DNA of 54,424 bases from the NCBI RefSeq assembly GCF_005981925.1, contig NZ_VBVX01000007.1, positions 1 through 54,424 on the forward strand. Direction: 5' to 3'. The notes beneath the pieces are model-generated. The model saw nothing but the letters and a program-made list of their open reading frames with translations. It was not told the origin of the DNA and made no database searches. A program made the position numbers and the translations under genes. This document shows positions 42,103-50,851 of this stretch, one piece after another (position 1 is the first letter of the stretch; each line of letters starts with the position of its first letter). The stretch comes from Streptomyces albidochromogenes. Its GTDB lineage: Bacteria; Actinomycetota; Actinomycetes; Streptomycetales; Streptomycetaceae.

Positions 42103-42834
42103 TCACTCGCAGGAGGCAACCTCAGTTTCCGGGTCGTACAGAGTCACCCGCCACCCATCCACGTACCACTTCTTGGGAACGTCAGACGGGCTTGCGTTCT
42201 TCGCGCGTTCTTCAGCCCACTCAAAGGTGATCCGATACCGGGTCTCCCCGTCTGGTGCCTCTACGGAGCATTCCACCGCGACGTACGCCTCCTCTACAAA
42301 CGCCTTCGGCGTTGTATCGCCGACGTCTTCGTACAGCGGTGTTGGCTCATGCAAGCGGAAGATCAAGCCGGGTACTGGTCCAGGTGAGGGGTCCGGGTGT
42401 GGTGACTCGGGTGGCCACTCCTGCGGGGTGGGAGCCCTCGTCGGCGGTGGCGGCATTGGACCCGGCGCGGGGGTACGGGTGTCGTCCATCGCCGAAATGA
42501 GCAGCATGATCGGGCCGGAGAAGGCTGCGACAAGCCAGGCCGCAGCCACCAGCAGCGACCTCCAGCTTTTCGTCAGGTAAGGCCTTCCGCCACAGCTGCC
42601 CTTGTGCCGGTCTTTGGCGGGCCCGGTCGCGCGAAGGATGCTGTCCAGGGCGGCCTCTGACGGCTTGCGTTTCCCACTCGCGATCAAAGAAATGTGCCCA
42701 GGGCTGACATGTGCATCGCGAGCGATCGCCCGCAGGCTCTTCTTAGATCCTTCGAGCTCCTTCCTGACGGCCTGTACGAACTCCTTGCGGCCCTCGGGGA
42801 GGTCATCTGGCATCGGCTTCATCGGCGCCGTCAT
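42103..42834 (-). CDS. Membrane-anchored XRE-family HTH protein
   Basis: 243 residues; ATG 42834 overlaps the upstream gene's TGA (ATGA). Residues about 12-70 form an XRE-type HTH (FVQAVRKELEGSKKSLRAIA, RDAHVSPGHISLIASGKRKP). One membrane helix follows (SLLVAAAWLVAAFSGPIMLL), then a proline-rich spacer to about residue 150 and a C-terminal domain (LYEDVGDTTPKAFVEEAYVA, ECSVEAPDGETRYRITFEWA, KKWYVDGWRVTLYDPETEVA) with two cysteines. Cytoplasmic DNA binding joined to an extracytoplasmic domain suggests a one-component signal transducer; the target is unknown. Confidence 0.75.
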   Translation of the reverse strand: MTAPMKPMPDDLPEGRKEFVQAVRKELEGSKKSLRAIARDAHVSPGHISLIASGKRKPSEAALDSILRATGPAKDRHKGSCGGRPYLTKSWRSLLVAAAWLVAAFSGPIMLLISAMDDTRTPAPGPMPPPPTRAPTPQEWPPESPHPDPSPGPVPGLIFRLHEPTPLYEDVGDTTPKAFVEEAYVAVECSVEAPDGETRYRITFEWAEERAKNASPSDVPKKWYVDGWRVTLYDPETEVASCE

Positions 42835-43094
42835 GTCTTGTCCCCCCGGCCGGAGGATGTCTCGCTCTCCTGGGAGCCGGAATCGTTGGCGCCAGCCCGT
42901 GCCTTAGGTACGGCAGGGGCTGGCCGGCGGCGTTCGCTGTGATGGCCCGCCAGGTCCCTCACCATGACGGCGACCGCAGCAGCGGCGCCGAGAGCAACAG
43001 GCACCTGTGCGCCCGTGCCGAGGATGAGGGCGAGGACCAGGCCGGTGACGACCCCGAAAAGGATCAGTTTCTGCCAGAAAGAACGCCATGACAT
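42831..43094 (-). CDS. Small membrane protein coupled to the XRE gene
   Basis: 87 residues from ATG 43094 behind GGGGAGTTGAGCGCC; the longer frame upstream has no ribosome site. Two adjacent hydrophobic segments (KLILFGVVTGLVLALILGTG and VPVALGAAAAVAVMVRDLAG) are followed by a polar disordered tail. First gene of a two-gene unit with the XRE membrane protein, with ATGA overlap, so the two proteins probably work together. Confidence 0.65.
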   Translation of the reverse strand: MSWRSFWQKLILFGVVTGLVLALILGTGAQVPVALGAAAAVAVMVRDLAGHHSERRRPAPAVPKARAGANDSGSQESETSSGRGDKT

Positions 43095-43244
43095 GGCGCT
43101 CAACTCCCCTTGCAGGACCCGGATGTAGCGGCCGAGGTGTTTGCCCACCGTGTTTCGGCCGTGCCATCCATGGTTCCCGCAAGGTACCCGCAGGGGGTAG
43201 GGCGGAAGAGGTTCTGTAAACACTTTCTCCAGAGGCTTGAGATC

Positions 43245-43472
43245 TTGACGGAACCCGGGCCCAATAGGACTGCTGAGCTTCCGGACCCGGATGACGGCAC
43301 TTGGGCCCCTCGTTTCCGCGAAGGGCTTCGCCGCGAAGGCGGCTGCGAGGAACTTCGAGCCGGCGCCGCGGCCGTCGCGGATGCCGAACGTCTATGGATC
43401 GTGGACGGCACACTCTTTGCGGCCCGGACAGCACAAGCCGACGAGGCGGGCGCTGTCAGCGGCGAGCTCTAG
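43245..43472 (+). CDS. Small acidic protein upstream of the HNH gene
   Basis: 75 residues from TTG 43245 (MTEPGPNRTAELPDPDDGTW), with AGAGGCTTGAGA upstream. The frame is open further 5' to 43110 but codon usage there is poor. Continues RFREGLRREGGCEELRAGAA and ADAERLWIVDGTLFAARTAQ. It ends 9 bases before the endonuclease start, so the two are probably co-transcribed. No family is recognised. Confidence 0.45.
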   Translation: MTEPGPNRTAELPDPDDGTWAPRFREGLRREGGCEELRAGAAAVADAERLWIVDGTLFAARTAQADEAGAVSGEL

Positions 43473-43481
43473 GATCCTGGC

Positions 43482-44048
43482 ATGTTCTCCCCGGAAGAGA
43501 TCGAGCAGATCGTGACGCGGATCGAAGTCGAGGGGGACGGTGAATTCTGCGACTGTGGGGCATGGGCGGCCCGCCTGGTGCGGGGCCGTGAGTGCCAAGG
43601 GTGCTACCGGATGCGCCGGGGCATCGAGAAGTACGGGCTCACCATCCCCCAGTACAACGCCATCTGGCGCGCGCAGAACTTTCGGTGCGCCCTCTGCGGG
43701 GACAATGAGGAGCCCTGCGACGGCGGTATCCCTCACGTCGAACCACGCCCCTGGCAGATCGATCACGACCATCACTGCTGCGGCATGAAGGGCTCCAGCA
43801 ACCGCTGCTGCGTTCGCGGGATCCTCTGCTGCCCGTGCAATCTGAACGAGCTGGCACCGTATGAGCGCAAGCGCCGTCGCGGCGCCGGCTTTGCGATCCC
43901 TGACATCGACGCCTACCTGGCGAACCCGCCGGCGCGCCGCCCAGAAGCCCGTGTCATCCGCGGCCGCGACGATGCCTACCTGCCGACCTCCTGGGCATTC
44001 ATACACGATGCGCAGGTGGGCAAGCACGGGCGTGTGGGGTGGTCGTGA
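43482..44048 (+). CDS. Endonuclease VII-like HNH nuclease (phage type)
   Basis: 188 residues from ATG 43482. FCDCGAWAARLVRGRECQGC is a Cys4 zinc site, then YGLTIPQYNAIWRAQNFRCA and LCG, the HNH core WQIDHDHHCC with GMKGSSNRCCVRGILCCPCN, and a basic tail. This matches recombination endonuclease VII domains, which resolve branched DNA in T4-like phages and are frequent in actinophage and prophage genes. The C-terminal 60 residues (IDAYLANPPARRPEARVIRG) look specific to actinobacterial versions. Points to a prophage or integrative-element relic. Confidence 0.85.
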   Translation: MFSPEEIEQIVTRIEVEGDGEFCDCGAWAARLVRGRECQGCYRMRRGIEKYGLTIPQYNAIWRAQNFRCALCGDNEEPCDGGIPHVEPRPWQIDHDHHCCGMKGSSNRCCVRGILCCPCNLNELAPYERKRRRGAGFAIPDIDAYLANPPARRPEARVIRGRDDAYLPTSWAFIHDAQVGKHGRVGWS

Positions 44049-44120
44049 GCGTTCCACCGCTGAGGCCCCACCGCCCCCTGCGCTGTGGGGAAGCGTCCAG
44101 GACTTGGCCCGTGTCTCGCC

Positions 44121-44321
44121 TCATCCCTGGAGCGACCATGCGCTGTGCGGCGCCTGGTTGCTGTAGCCGGTGGGCTTGGCCATCGCGCACAAGTGCCGCC
44201 CAGTCGCCCGCGCGGCCTGCAGGTGCGCCGCAGTATCGAGGTCACGCTCGTCGAAGTCGCCGACGAAGATGAGTACGCCGTGGAGGAGTTCCACTGCGCT
44301 AGGCCGGGGCGAACGCCACAC
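44121..44321 (-). CDS. Small hypothetical protein
   Basis: 66 codons from GTG 44321 (MWRSPRPSAVELLHGVLIFV, GDFDERDLDTAAHLQAARAT). Third-position G/C bias is strong, favouring real coding. No ribosome site or domain was recognised. It lies between the convergent endonuclease gene and the 44358 gene on the same strand, and may belong to the same phage-like unit as the latter. Confidence 0.45.
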   Translation of the reverse strand: MWRSPRPSAVELLHGVLIFVGDFDERDLDTAAHLQAARATGRHLCAMAKPTGYSNQAPHSAWSLQG

Positions 44322-44357
44322 CGAGACGAGCCCATGCCCGGATGCCGTTCACCGATC

Positions 44358-44723
44358 TCAGTGAGGGGCCATGGGCTTGTTGCCGGTGTGGCCGCATATC
44401 CAGGCGAGGGCGTCGTGGACGCCGTGGATGTAGTCGCGGGGCACGGTGCGCTGGGTGGAGTCTTCTATCTGCGCGATGGCGGCGTCCGTCTCAGCGGTCA
44501 ACACGTCCAGCCCCGGTGTGACGTCGGTTGCCTGCGCGGTGATGGGGGCGTGCTCGCCGCGTCCCAGCGCCCACAGGTAGCCGGCCAGAGCTCCACGGGC
44601 GTACTGCGTTTGCTGATCCGGCCCGGCAGCAACGGCGTCCAGGCACTGGAAGGCTTGTTCGACCTCGGCAGAGGCCCGAACCCCGATCTTTGCTTGCGTC
44701 GTACCGCGCGGATGCTTCGTCAT
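44358..44723 (-). CDS. Hypothetical protein with palindrome over its start
   Basis: 121 residues from ATG 44723 (MTKHPRGTTQAKIGVRASAE). A helical protein (VEQAFQCLDAVAAGPDQQTQ, YARGALAGYLWALGRGEHAP, GLDVLTAETDAAIAQIEDST, ALAWICGHTGNKPMAPH) without known family. No Shine-Dalgarno sequence precedes the ATG; instead a 16-base palindrome overlaps it, so it may be a leaderless, tightly autoregulated gene of a plasmid or phage-like element. Confidence 0.55.
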   Translation of the reverse strand: MTKHPRGTTQAKIGVRASAEVEQAFQCLDAVAAGPDQQTQYARGALAGYLWALGRGEHAPITAQATDVTPGLDVLTAETDAAIAQIEDSTQRTVPRDYIHGVHDALAWICGHTGNKPMAPH

Positions 44724-44734
44724 ACAGGTATGAC
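44719..44734. promoter_or_regulatory. Palindrome over the start codon of the 44358 gene
   Basis: GTCATAC-AG-GTATGAC is a perfect 7+2+7 inverted repeat whose left arm contains the complement of ATG 44723. A protein bound here would block both transcription start and translation start. Confidence 0.55.
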
Positions 44735-45212
44735 TAACCGCGCTCGCCCATGCCACGCCCCAGCGCGCCCGGCGCTCACCCGGTGAGCGGTAGCCGCCCC
44801 GGCGCACTCAGCTCTGCTGGACAGCGCCGGCCGCCACAGTTGATCCCGCGGCGATGCAGGCAGACCTCTTGGGGTGTCCACGGTGCTGTCTGAGACGACG
44901 CCCTCGGACTCGTTCTGCGAGCGCCTTCGTCGACGAGCTCACCGACCCCGTTTGCCGTCCGGCGCGGCTCGTACAACCTCGCCCCCTGCGGGTCCACGAG
45001 CGAGGCGTCGGGCAGACCCGCGGCCTGCGGAACCGGCAATCAGTTGAGGCCGCCGGAGGCACTTCGCGAAGGGTGGCACGGACAGCTTCCTACAGCCATC
45101 ATCTCTGCTTCCATGCCAACGAGTCGTTGCGCGCTCCCTGGTGCCCTGGCGGCGGCGCCGAATGCGCTTCGTGGTCATGCTGCGACAAAGACCTCCTGCC
45201 CTGACAGTCCGG
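44735..45212. other. No intact gene
   Basis: About 480 bases. A minus-strand stretch QAAGLPDASLVDPQGARLYE, PRRTANGVGELVDEG near 45030-44910 looks like a coding relic. No start, terminator or IS signature is visible. Confidence 0.35.
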
Positions 45213-45647
45213 CTAGTCCATCGAGGGGCCGGCAGTCCGCCTGACGTAAGCAGCCGTGATCGTTTTTCCGGGGCGTGGGCTGGGGGTGATGGTCACTTCA
45301 TCGGTCAGGCGGCGGACCATGTGCCAGCCGAACCCTCCGCTGCCGCCATTCAGATCAGGGGTGACCTCACGCGGGTGTGCGGGGTCGAGGTCGCTGACTG
45401 CAACCCTCATCGCGTCTTCGTCGGCGGACAGCTCGAGGGTGTAGCGGCCGCCGCCGTGGCGCAGGGCGTTGGTGACGAGCTCGGACACCACCAGCACGAG
45501 GGTGTCCGTCACGTGGGCGGCGGCGGGGGTCGGACTGAGGGTGTCGGTGAATACCCGTGTGAGCTCCCGGGCTTGCCAGACGTCTGCGGTGCTGTCGCCC
45601 ATGGCCCTGAGGGTGGCAACGGTATTGGTGACCTTTGTGTCGTTCAT
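45213..45647 (-). CDS. ATP-binding protein, RsbW-like HATPase
   Basis: 144 residues from ATG 45647 (MNDTKVTNTVATLRAMGDST) with GGGGTG upstream. A stand-alone GHKL ATPase: N box VLVVSELVTNALRHGGG, G1-like AVSDLDPAHP, G2 GGFGWHMVRRLTDEV, and ending TITAAYVRRTAGPSMD. Such single-domain kinases act as anti-sigma factors in partner-switching networks with SpoIIE phosphatases such as the one at 4450; no anti-anti-sigma gene is adjacent, so the partner is unknown. Confidence 0.85.
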   Translation of the reverse strand: MNDTKVTNTVATLRAMGDSTADVWQARELTRVFTDTLSPTPAAAHVTDTLVLVVSELVTNALRHGGGRYTLELSADEDAMRVAVSDLDPAHPREVTPDLNGGSGGFGWHMVRRLTDEVTITPSPRPGKTITAAYVRRTAGPSMD

Positions 45648-46103
45648 GCACGTACACCCCACCTGGATCGGTTGTACCGCTTTGCGGATGGTCGCGTGCC
45701 CGCTCAAACAGTTTCCACACAGCAACAACAGAACCCCGACCGCCGCAAGCGAAGGAAACCTACCGCGACCACAGGAGATGCACTCGCGCTGCACAGGTGT
45801 GCGGACGCCGCGTGCAGGCCCTTCGCGTTGACGAATGATGGGCGCCTCAGCCCAAGCACGGCTGCCTTGTGCCGGAAGCCCGGACGGGAGCAACGGGAAT
45901 GGTTCCTGTTAGACGGGCAAGGTGTTGCACCATCGCAGCCCGGTCAACGCCCAGTCGGCGGGGCAGAGGCGGCGTCGTGGTCGTCCGATGGTCGATTCCG
46001 GTAAGAGCGCGGGGCCCGGCCCTGCTCCGCGTCCGTGGCTATGCGCGCGACGCGCCGCCGCCTACGTGGCTGAAGGAAGCGTAAGAGGGGAGGACGATCT
46101 CTC
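45648..46103. other. Divergent spacer, possible eroded gene
   Basis: About 455 bases. The plus frame CADAACRPFALTNDGRLSPS then TAALCRKPGREQREWFLLDG (45800-46004) is coding-like and cysteine-bearing but has no start codon. No hairpin was found. Confidence 0.35.
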
Positions 46104-46643
46104 ATGCCTCAGCAACTGGCAGGGTCCCTGCGCAGCGGCACGGGCGAAATCGTGTATTCCGACGCGTCAGAGCATCGTCCGGAATGCTCTGCGCGCGCGG
46201 CCCGGGGCGTCGTTGAGCTGCTGGCAGTGTTGGGGCACCAGGGCTTGGACCCGGTATCGGCCGCCTCTGTTTCGGCCTCCCAGCTCAGAGCGCTGTACGT
46301 GCTGGAGCACAGTCGGAGCATCAACGTGCGGACATTGAGCGACACGCTCGGCTTGGCGCCGTCGTCGGTGAGCCGCCTGTGCGACCGGCTCCAGCGGCTG
46401 GGCTTCGTCGAGCGCATCCCCAGTTCCGCCAGTCGCCGGGAGGTGGAGCTGCGCCTGACCAACCTGGGCAAGAGCTACCTCAACGACCTGCGGACCCGTC
46501 ATGAAGCAGCATTGGTTGAGGTCATCTCCTCCATGGCGCCCGCTACCAGAGCGGCGCTGGTGGAGGGCCTCGCCGGCTTCCGTCGTGCCGCCGACGGGCT
46601 GGCACCCGGCCTGCAGGGATTGCCCAGCAAAGAGCGAGCGTAG
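46104..46643 (+). CDS. MarR-family transcriptional regulator
   Basis: 179 residues from ATG 46104 after GAGGGGAGGACGATCTC. The winged helix spans about residues 55-125: SASQLRALYVLEHSRSINVR, TLSDTLGLAPSSVSRLCDRL, QRLGFVERIPSSASRREVEL. The N-terminal 45 residues (DASEHRPECSARAARGVVEL) are longer than in most MarR proteins. The C-terminal dimer helices end in GFRRAADGLAPGL. Its target is not evident; the nearest genes are the HATPase and the minus-strand membrane gene at 46758. Confidence 0.85.
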   Translation: MPQQLAGSLRSGTGEIVYSDASEHRPECSARAARGVVELLAVLGHQGLDPVSAASVSASQLRALYVLEHSRSINVRTLSDTLGLAPSSVSRLCDRLQRLGFVERIPSSASRREVELRLTNLGKSYLNDLRTRHEAALVEVISSMAPATRAALVEGLAGFRRAADGLAPGLQGLPSKERA

Positions 46644-46757
46644 TCCTTCGCAGGAACATGGGCGCAGACGTCCAGCAGGTCGGGCGACGCCCCCGACCCC
46701 AGCCGCCGCACCCTGCGAGGACCTCAGGGCTTTCCCTATGTCCGTTGGCGGGACGGT

Positions 46758-47105
46758 TCAGGCGGCGTCTTCTCTGTAGGTGCCCGTTTCGCCGCATGTG
46801 GGTGAGGGCTGCAGCGGCTCTCTTCGTGTCGTTGCCTTGTCCAATGACCGGAAGACAGTCCAGGTCATGAGCAGTGTCCCGGTGAGCAGCCAGGGCATGT
46901 ACCAGAGCGAAGCCAGCCATGTGGGGTGGAAGAACGCCTGGATGTTGCTGGTGACCATGGCAAGCCCGAGCACCCAGCAGAGCGCTGCCCCGGTAGCTGA
47001 GGCGGCGGTGTGCCATCCGGTGCGCGTCACCAGCGCCCCATCGGCCGCGACAGATTTCTTACGCAACTTCCCCCCAAAGGAATGTTCTGCCCTCAGACCG
47101 GACAT
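46758..47105 (-). CDS. Small membrane protein
   Basis: 115 residues from ATG 47105 (MSGLRAEHSFGGKLRKKSVA). Two hydrophobic helices (AASATGAALCWVLGLAMVTS and SLWYMPWLLTGTLLMTWTVF) lie in the centre, with a polar tail. Convergent with the MarR gene. The family is unrecognised; codon usage is good. Confidence 0.55.
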   Translation of the reverse strand: MSGLRAEHSFGGKLRKKSVAADGALVTRTGWHTAASATGAALCWVLGLAMVTSNIQAFFHPTWLASLWYMPWLLTGTLLMTWTVFRSLDKATTRREPLQPSPTCGETGTYREDAA

Positions 47106-47380
47106 GCGGCCGGCTCACCGACTCGAGCGTGGTAGCGGATCCCGGCACATCGCGCGGCATTCGACCTGCTGCCGCCGACTGCCCCTGGCCGGCGCCTTGT
47201 GTTCGCTGATTGTCCGCCGAAGTTCAACAGAATGTGGCCGGACGTGTGTAGAGTAGCAAAAGTTGCCGAGCGGCAACGGTGTGGTTCCGGGTGCGCATGT
47301 GCCCCGGAGGCTGAGGGCCGCTCGTGACGTACGTCCGGGGGCCGTTGGGGTCTGCCGGTGTCGTCTTCCCCGGGGGAAAG

Positions 47381-50300
47381 ATGTATTCATCTGTCATGGG
47401 CATGTCCTCAAGGCGTGCCCGGGTGCGAGCGAGACGCCTGTTCACCGCGACAGTCGCGGTTCTGGCGGTCACGGCCGGGGTGATGCCGGCGATGGCCGCT
47501 CCGGCCGATGATCCCGTGGCGCCCAAGTCGGTGTGGGGCAAGGACGCTCCGAAACTGACGGTTCCGCCGGTGAAGGTCGGGACGACCAAGCCGGTCGCGT
47601 CGAAGGAGGAGGCCGCTCCGTCCAAGGAACGGGCTCAGTGGCGGGCCGCGCAGAAGGAACGCGCCCGCTCCTCGCAGAAGGCGCGCATCAGTGAGAGCGG
47701 CGGCATGTCGGCCGCTGCTGCGGCTGATTCGATCCCGTCCGCGCCGTCGGGACAGGGCGCGGTGCCATGGCATCAGATATCGAACTTCCGCATCACGGAC
47801 TCCCTGGTCGCCCGAATCGACTACTCCAACGGCAACCTGATGCTGGCGGGAACCGACTTCGATGTCGCGGGTGTGGGGCAGAAGCTTCAGCTGTCGCGGA
47901 CGTACAACTCCTTCGACGCACCCTGGGGCAAAGTCTCGCAGCGGTGGTGGCAGGGCTATGAGCGTTACCTCGACATCTCCGGCACGGAGGTGATCCTGTA
48001 CGACGCGACCGGCGACGCCTTGCGCTTCGCGAAGAACGCCGACGGCACGTTCAAGACGCCGGCCGGTTACTCGAAGGACCTGAAGGAGAACACGGACGGC
48101 ACGTTCACCGTGACCACCCGCAAGTCCGGGACGAAGGACACCTACAACCAGTACGGCACGCTGACGAAGGTCACCGACCGCAACAACGGTTCCATCACGG
48201 TCACTCAGCATGACGAGGGCGGCGAGAACAAGGGCTTCAAGCTGACGGAGTCGCGCTCAGGCCGCTGGATCGACCTGCTGAAGACCAGCGCCTCGCAGTG
48301 GCAGGCGAAGGACCACACGGGCCGCACCGCCGTCTTCGACCTGAACGCGGCCGGCGACCTGGTCAAGACGACGGACACCGAGGGCAAGGCCACCCAGTTC
48401 GGCTACGACTCCTCTCGCCGCCTGACGAAGATCACCACCCCCGAGGGGCGGGTGACGGCCTTCACCTACGACGCCGACAACCGGGTCACTTCCATGCTGC
48501 GGGCCACCGCTTTCAACGGCACCGGGCACACCGGACCCACCTACACCTACGCCTACTCGGCCGCGGACCCGTCGGCCGCCGGTACGACGACGGTCACCGA
48601 CCCGGAGCAGCACGCGACGAAGTACGAGCACGATGCGGACGGGCAGGTCACCAAGGTGACCGACGCCAACCTGCGTTCCCGCTCCAAGACCTTCGACGCG
48701 AACCGGAACATCGCGACCGCGACGGACGCGATGGGCGTGGACGGGGTCGGCGCGAATGTGACGACCTACGGGTGGGACGCGCGGAACAACCCCACCTCGG
48801 CGAAGCTGCCGTCTGGTGCCTCGTCGACTGTGGGTCCGTACCAGACGATCGCCGGAGCGGACCTGCCGGGGACGATGAGCACTCCCGACGGGGAGAAGGC
48901 CGACTTCACCTATGACGCGGCAGGCAACACCGCATCCGTCGCGGTAACCGGTACCGGCGGCGGTACGCAGAGCTTCACGTACAACAAGGCCACCCCGACG
49001 TGCGGCGGGTTCGAAGGCCAGCGCTGCACCGTCAAGGACGCCCGCGGCAAGGTCACCTCGTTCACGTACGACGCCAAGGGGAACCTGAGCAAGGCCACCC
49101 CGCCCGCCCCGCTCGGCGTGACGACGTACATCTACGACGAGCTGGGCCGACCGACGTCCGCGAAGGACGGGCGCGGCGTCACGGTCACCTACCAGTACGA
49201 CCACCGTGACCGGATCATCAAGGTCGACTCCTCCAACTACGCGACCGTCACCTACACCTACGACGGTGACGGCAACCTGAAGCAGCGCTCCGACGGCACG
49301 GGCGTGACAGCGTATGACTTCGACCCGCTCTCCCGTGAGACCGTCCGCACGCTGCAGAACGGGTCGCAGACCCGCCTGACCTACACGCCGGCGGGCAACG
49401 TGGACACCTACGAGGACCCGGCCGGTATCACCGACTACACATGGAACAAGGTCAACAAGCTCTCCGAGCTGAAGGATCCGACCGGCAAGATCACCACGTA
49501 CACCTACAACAACAACGACACCCGCACCAAGACCACCTACCCCGGCGGCACCGTGCAGGACATCACGCTCGACAAGTCCGGGCGCCCCACCGCCATCAAG
49601 GCGACGTCCCCCAAGGGCACGCTGACCAACCTGTCGTACACCTATGGCTACGACCACGACGCCAACGCGGCCACGGCGGAAAAGGACGGGGCGAAGATCC
49701 GTACCCGCACCGACACGGCCGCCGGTCTCAAGCAGGCGTACACCTACGACAGCGCCGGGCGGATGACGCTGGCCAAGGAGACCGCCGGGACCACGCTGAA
49801 GGCGACGTGGGTGTACTGCTTCGACGCGGCCGGCAACCTCACCTCACAGGCCGACACCGGCACCTGCCCCGGCACCGGGTCCACGTTCACCTACAACGAC
49901 GCCTCGCAGCTGACGGCCAAGAACGGTGTCACCACCGGCTGGTCCTACGACAAGCTCGGCAACGAGACCGCCGGTGCCTCCACGACGGCCGAGGCCCGCA
50001 CGGCTGAGAAGTGGTCGGACTACTCCCAGTTGACCTCGATGACGGTGGGCGGCAAGACGTACGCCGGCCAGTACGGGTCGACGGACCAGAGTGAGCGGAT
50101 CAAGCTGGGCGACACCTTCTTCCACAATGGGCCCCTTGGCCTGTCCGCGAAGTCAACGGGCGGTGTGGACATGGGATTCAACCGGGAACCCGGGGGCACC
50201 TTGAACTCCATGACGACCGGGGGCAAGAGCTACTACTACCTCACCGACGCGCTCGGTTCCGTCATCGCGCTCGCCGACGAGGCCGGCACCAAGGTCAACT

Positions 50301-50842
50301 CGTACTCGTACAGCCCCCGCGGCGTCATCCGCGCGGCGACTTCGGAGAGTGTCCCGCAGCCGCACCGGTTCGCCGGCGGCTACCAGGACCCGACCGGGCT
50401 GTACCACTACGAGGCCCGGTACTACGACCCCAACATCGGCCGCTTCACCTCACCCGACCCCTCCGGTCAGGAGAAGAACCCGTACCTGTACGCCGAAGGC
50501 GACCCGGTCAACCGCATCGACCCCAGCGGCCTCCTCTCGTTCGGCGAAGGTCTCGGTTTGGCAGGGACGGTGGTAGGCCTCGCAGCACTGGCTCCCGTTT
50601 CGGCGCCTGTAGCCATAGGCGCAAGCGTCGTAGGAACGGGTCTGAGCGTCGCTGGCTCAATCGCTTCAGGCAACCCTGCCGGCGAAACCGCCGCAGTGGG
50701 GATCCTGGGAGTAGCAACGGGAGGTGTCGGGGCGGCTACAAAGCTCGCCGGCATTGCTGGAAAGACTGGTGCAGGAATCGATATCGGTTACACCGCCCTT
50801 GGTTACTTCGGAGGCGCGGGAATTACCGGCGGCTGGCTCTGA
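47381..50842 (+). CDS. Secreted RHS/YD-repeat protein with hydrophobic C-terminal tip
   Basis: 1153 residues from ATG 47381 after GGGGGAAAG; the frame is open back to 47324. A Sec-type signal (RRLFTATVAVLAVTAGVMPA, cleaved near AMAAP) is followed by DUF6531-like HQISNFRITDSLVARIDYSN, then many YD repeats (FTYDADNRVTSM, YTYDGDGNLKQRSDG, YIYDELGRPTSAKDG). The RHS core end is TGLYHYEARYYDPNIGRFTS then YAEGDPVNRIDPSGL. The variable tip after DPSGL is 102 residues, with five charged residues, about a quarter glycine and long hydrophobic runs (LGLAGTVVGLAALAPVSAPV, AVGILGVATGGVGAAT). RHS cages hold C-terminal toxins; this tip looks membrane-active. The 41-residue gene 9 bases downstream is its likely immunity gene. 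Confidence 0.9.
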   Translation: MYSSVMGMSSRRARVRARRLFTATVAVLAVTAGVMPAMAAPADDPVAPKSVWGKDAPKLTVPPVKVGTTKPVASKEEAAPSKERAQWRAAQKERARSSQKARISESGGMSAAAAADSIPSAPSGQGAVPWHQISNFRITDSLVARIDYSNGNLMLAGTDFDVAGVGQKLQLSRTYNSFDAPWGKVSQRWWQGYERYLDISGTEVILYDATGDALRFAKNADGTFKTPAGYSKDLKENTDGTFTVTTRKSGTKDTYNQYGTLTKVTDRNNGSITVTQHDEGGENKGFKLTESRSGRWIDLLKTSASQWQAKDHTGRTAVFDLNAAGDLVKTTDTEGKATQFGYDSSRRLTKITTPEGRVTAFTYDADNRVTSMLRATAFNGTGHTGPTYTYAYSAADPSAAGTTTVTDPEQHATKYEHDADGQVTKVTDANLRSRSKTFDANRNIATATDAMGVDGVGANVTTYGWDARNNPTSAKLPSGASSTVGPYQTIAGADLPGTMSTPDGEKADFTYDAAGNTASVAVTGTGGGTQSFTYNKATPTCGGFEGQRCTVKDARGKVTSFTYDAKGNLSKATPPAPLGVTTYIYDELGRPTSAKDGRGVTVTYQYDHRDRIIKVDSSNYATVTYTYDGDGNLKQRSDGTGVTAYDFDPLSRETVRTLQNGSQTRLTYTPAGNVDTYEDPAGITDYTWNKVNKLSELKDPTGKITTYTYNNNDTRTKTTYPGGTVQDITLDKSGRPTAIKATSPKGTLTNLSYTYGYDHDANAATAEKDGAKIRTRTDTAAGLKQAYTYDSAGRMTLAKETAGTTLKATWVYCFDAAGNLTSQADTGTCPGTGSTFTYNDASQLTAKNGVTTGWSYDKLGNETAGASTTAEARTAEKWSDYSQLTSMTVGGKTYAGQYGSTDQSERIKLGDTFFHNGPLGLSAKSTGGVDMGFNREPGGTLNSMTTGGKSYYYLTDALGSVIALADEAGTKVNSYSYSPRGVIRAATSESVPQPHRFAGGYQDPTGLYHYEARYYDPNIGRFTSPDPSGQEKNPYLYAEGDPVNRIDPSGLLSFGEGLGLAGTVVGLAALAPVSAPVAIGASVVGTGLSVAGSIASGNPAGETAAVGILGVATGGVGAATKLAGIAGKTGAGIDIGYTALGYFGGAGITGGWL

Positions 50843-50851
50843 GGGAGAAAG

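Noticed and set aside
48257..49657. 466-codon minus-strand frame inside the RHS gene
   Set aside because: Antisense of repetitive YD-repeat coding sequence; no start signal or family match.
47381..50842. YD repeats as DNA-level tandem repeats
   Set aside because: Repetition is at the protein level with divergent codons; it is the normal RHS architecture.
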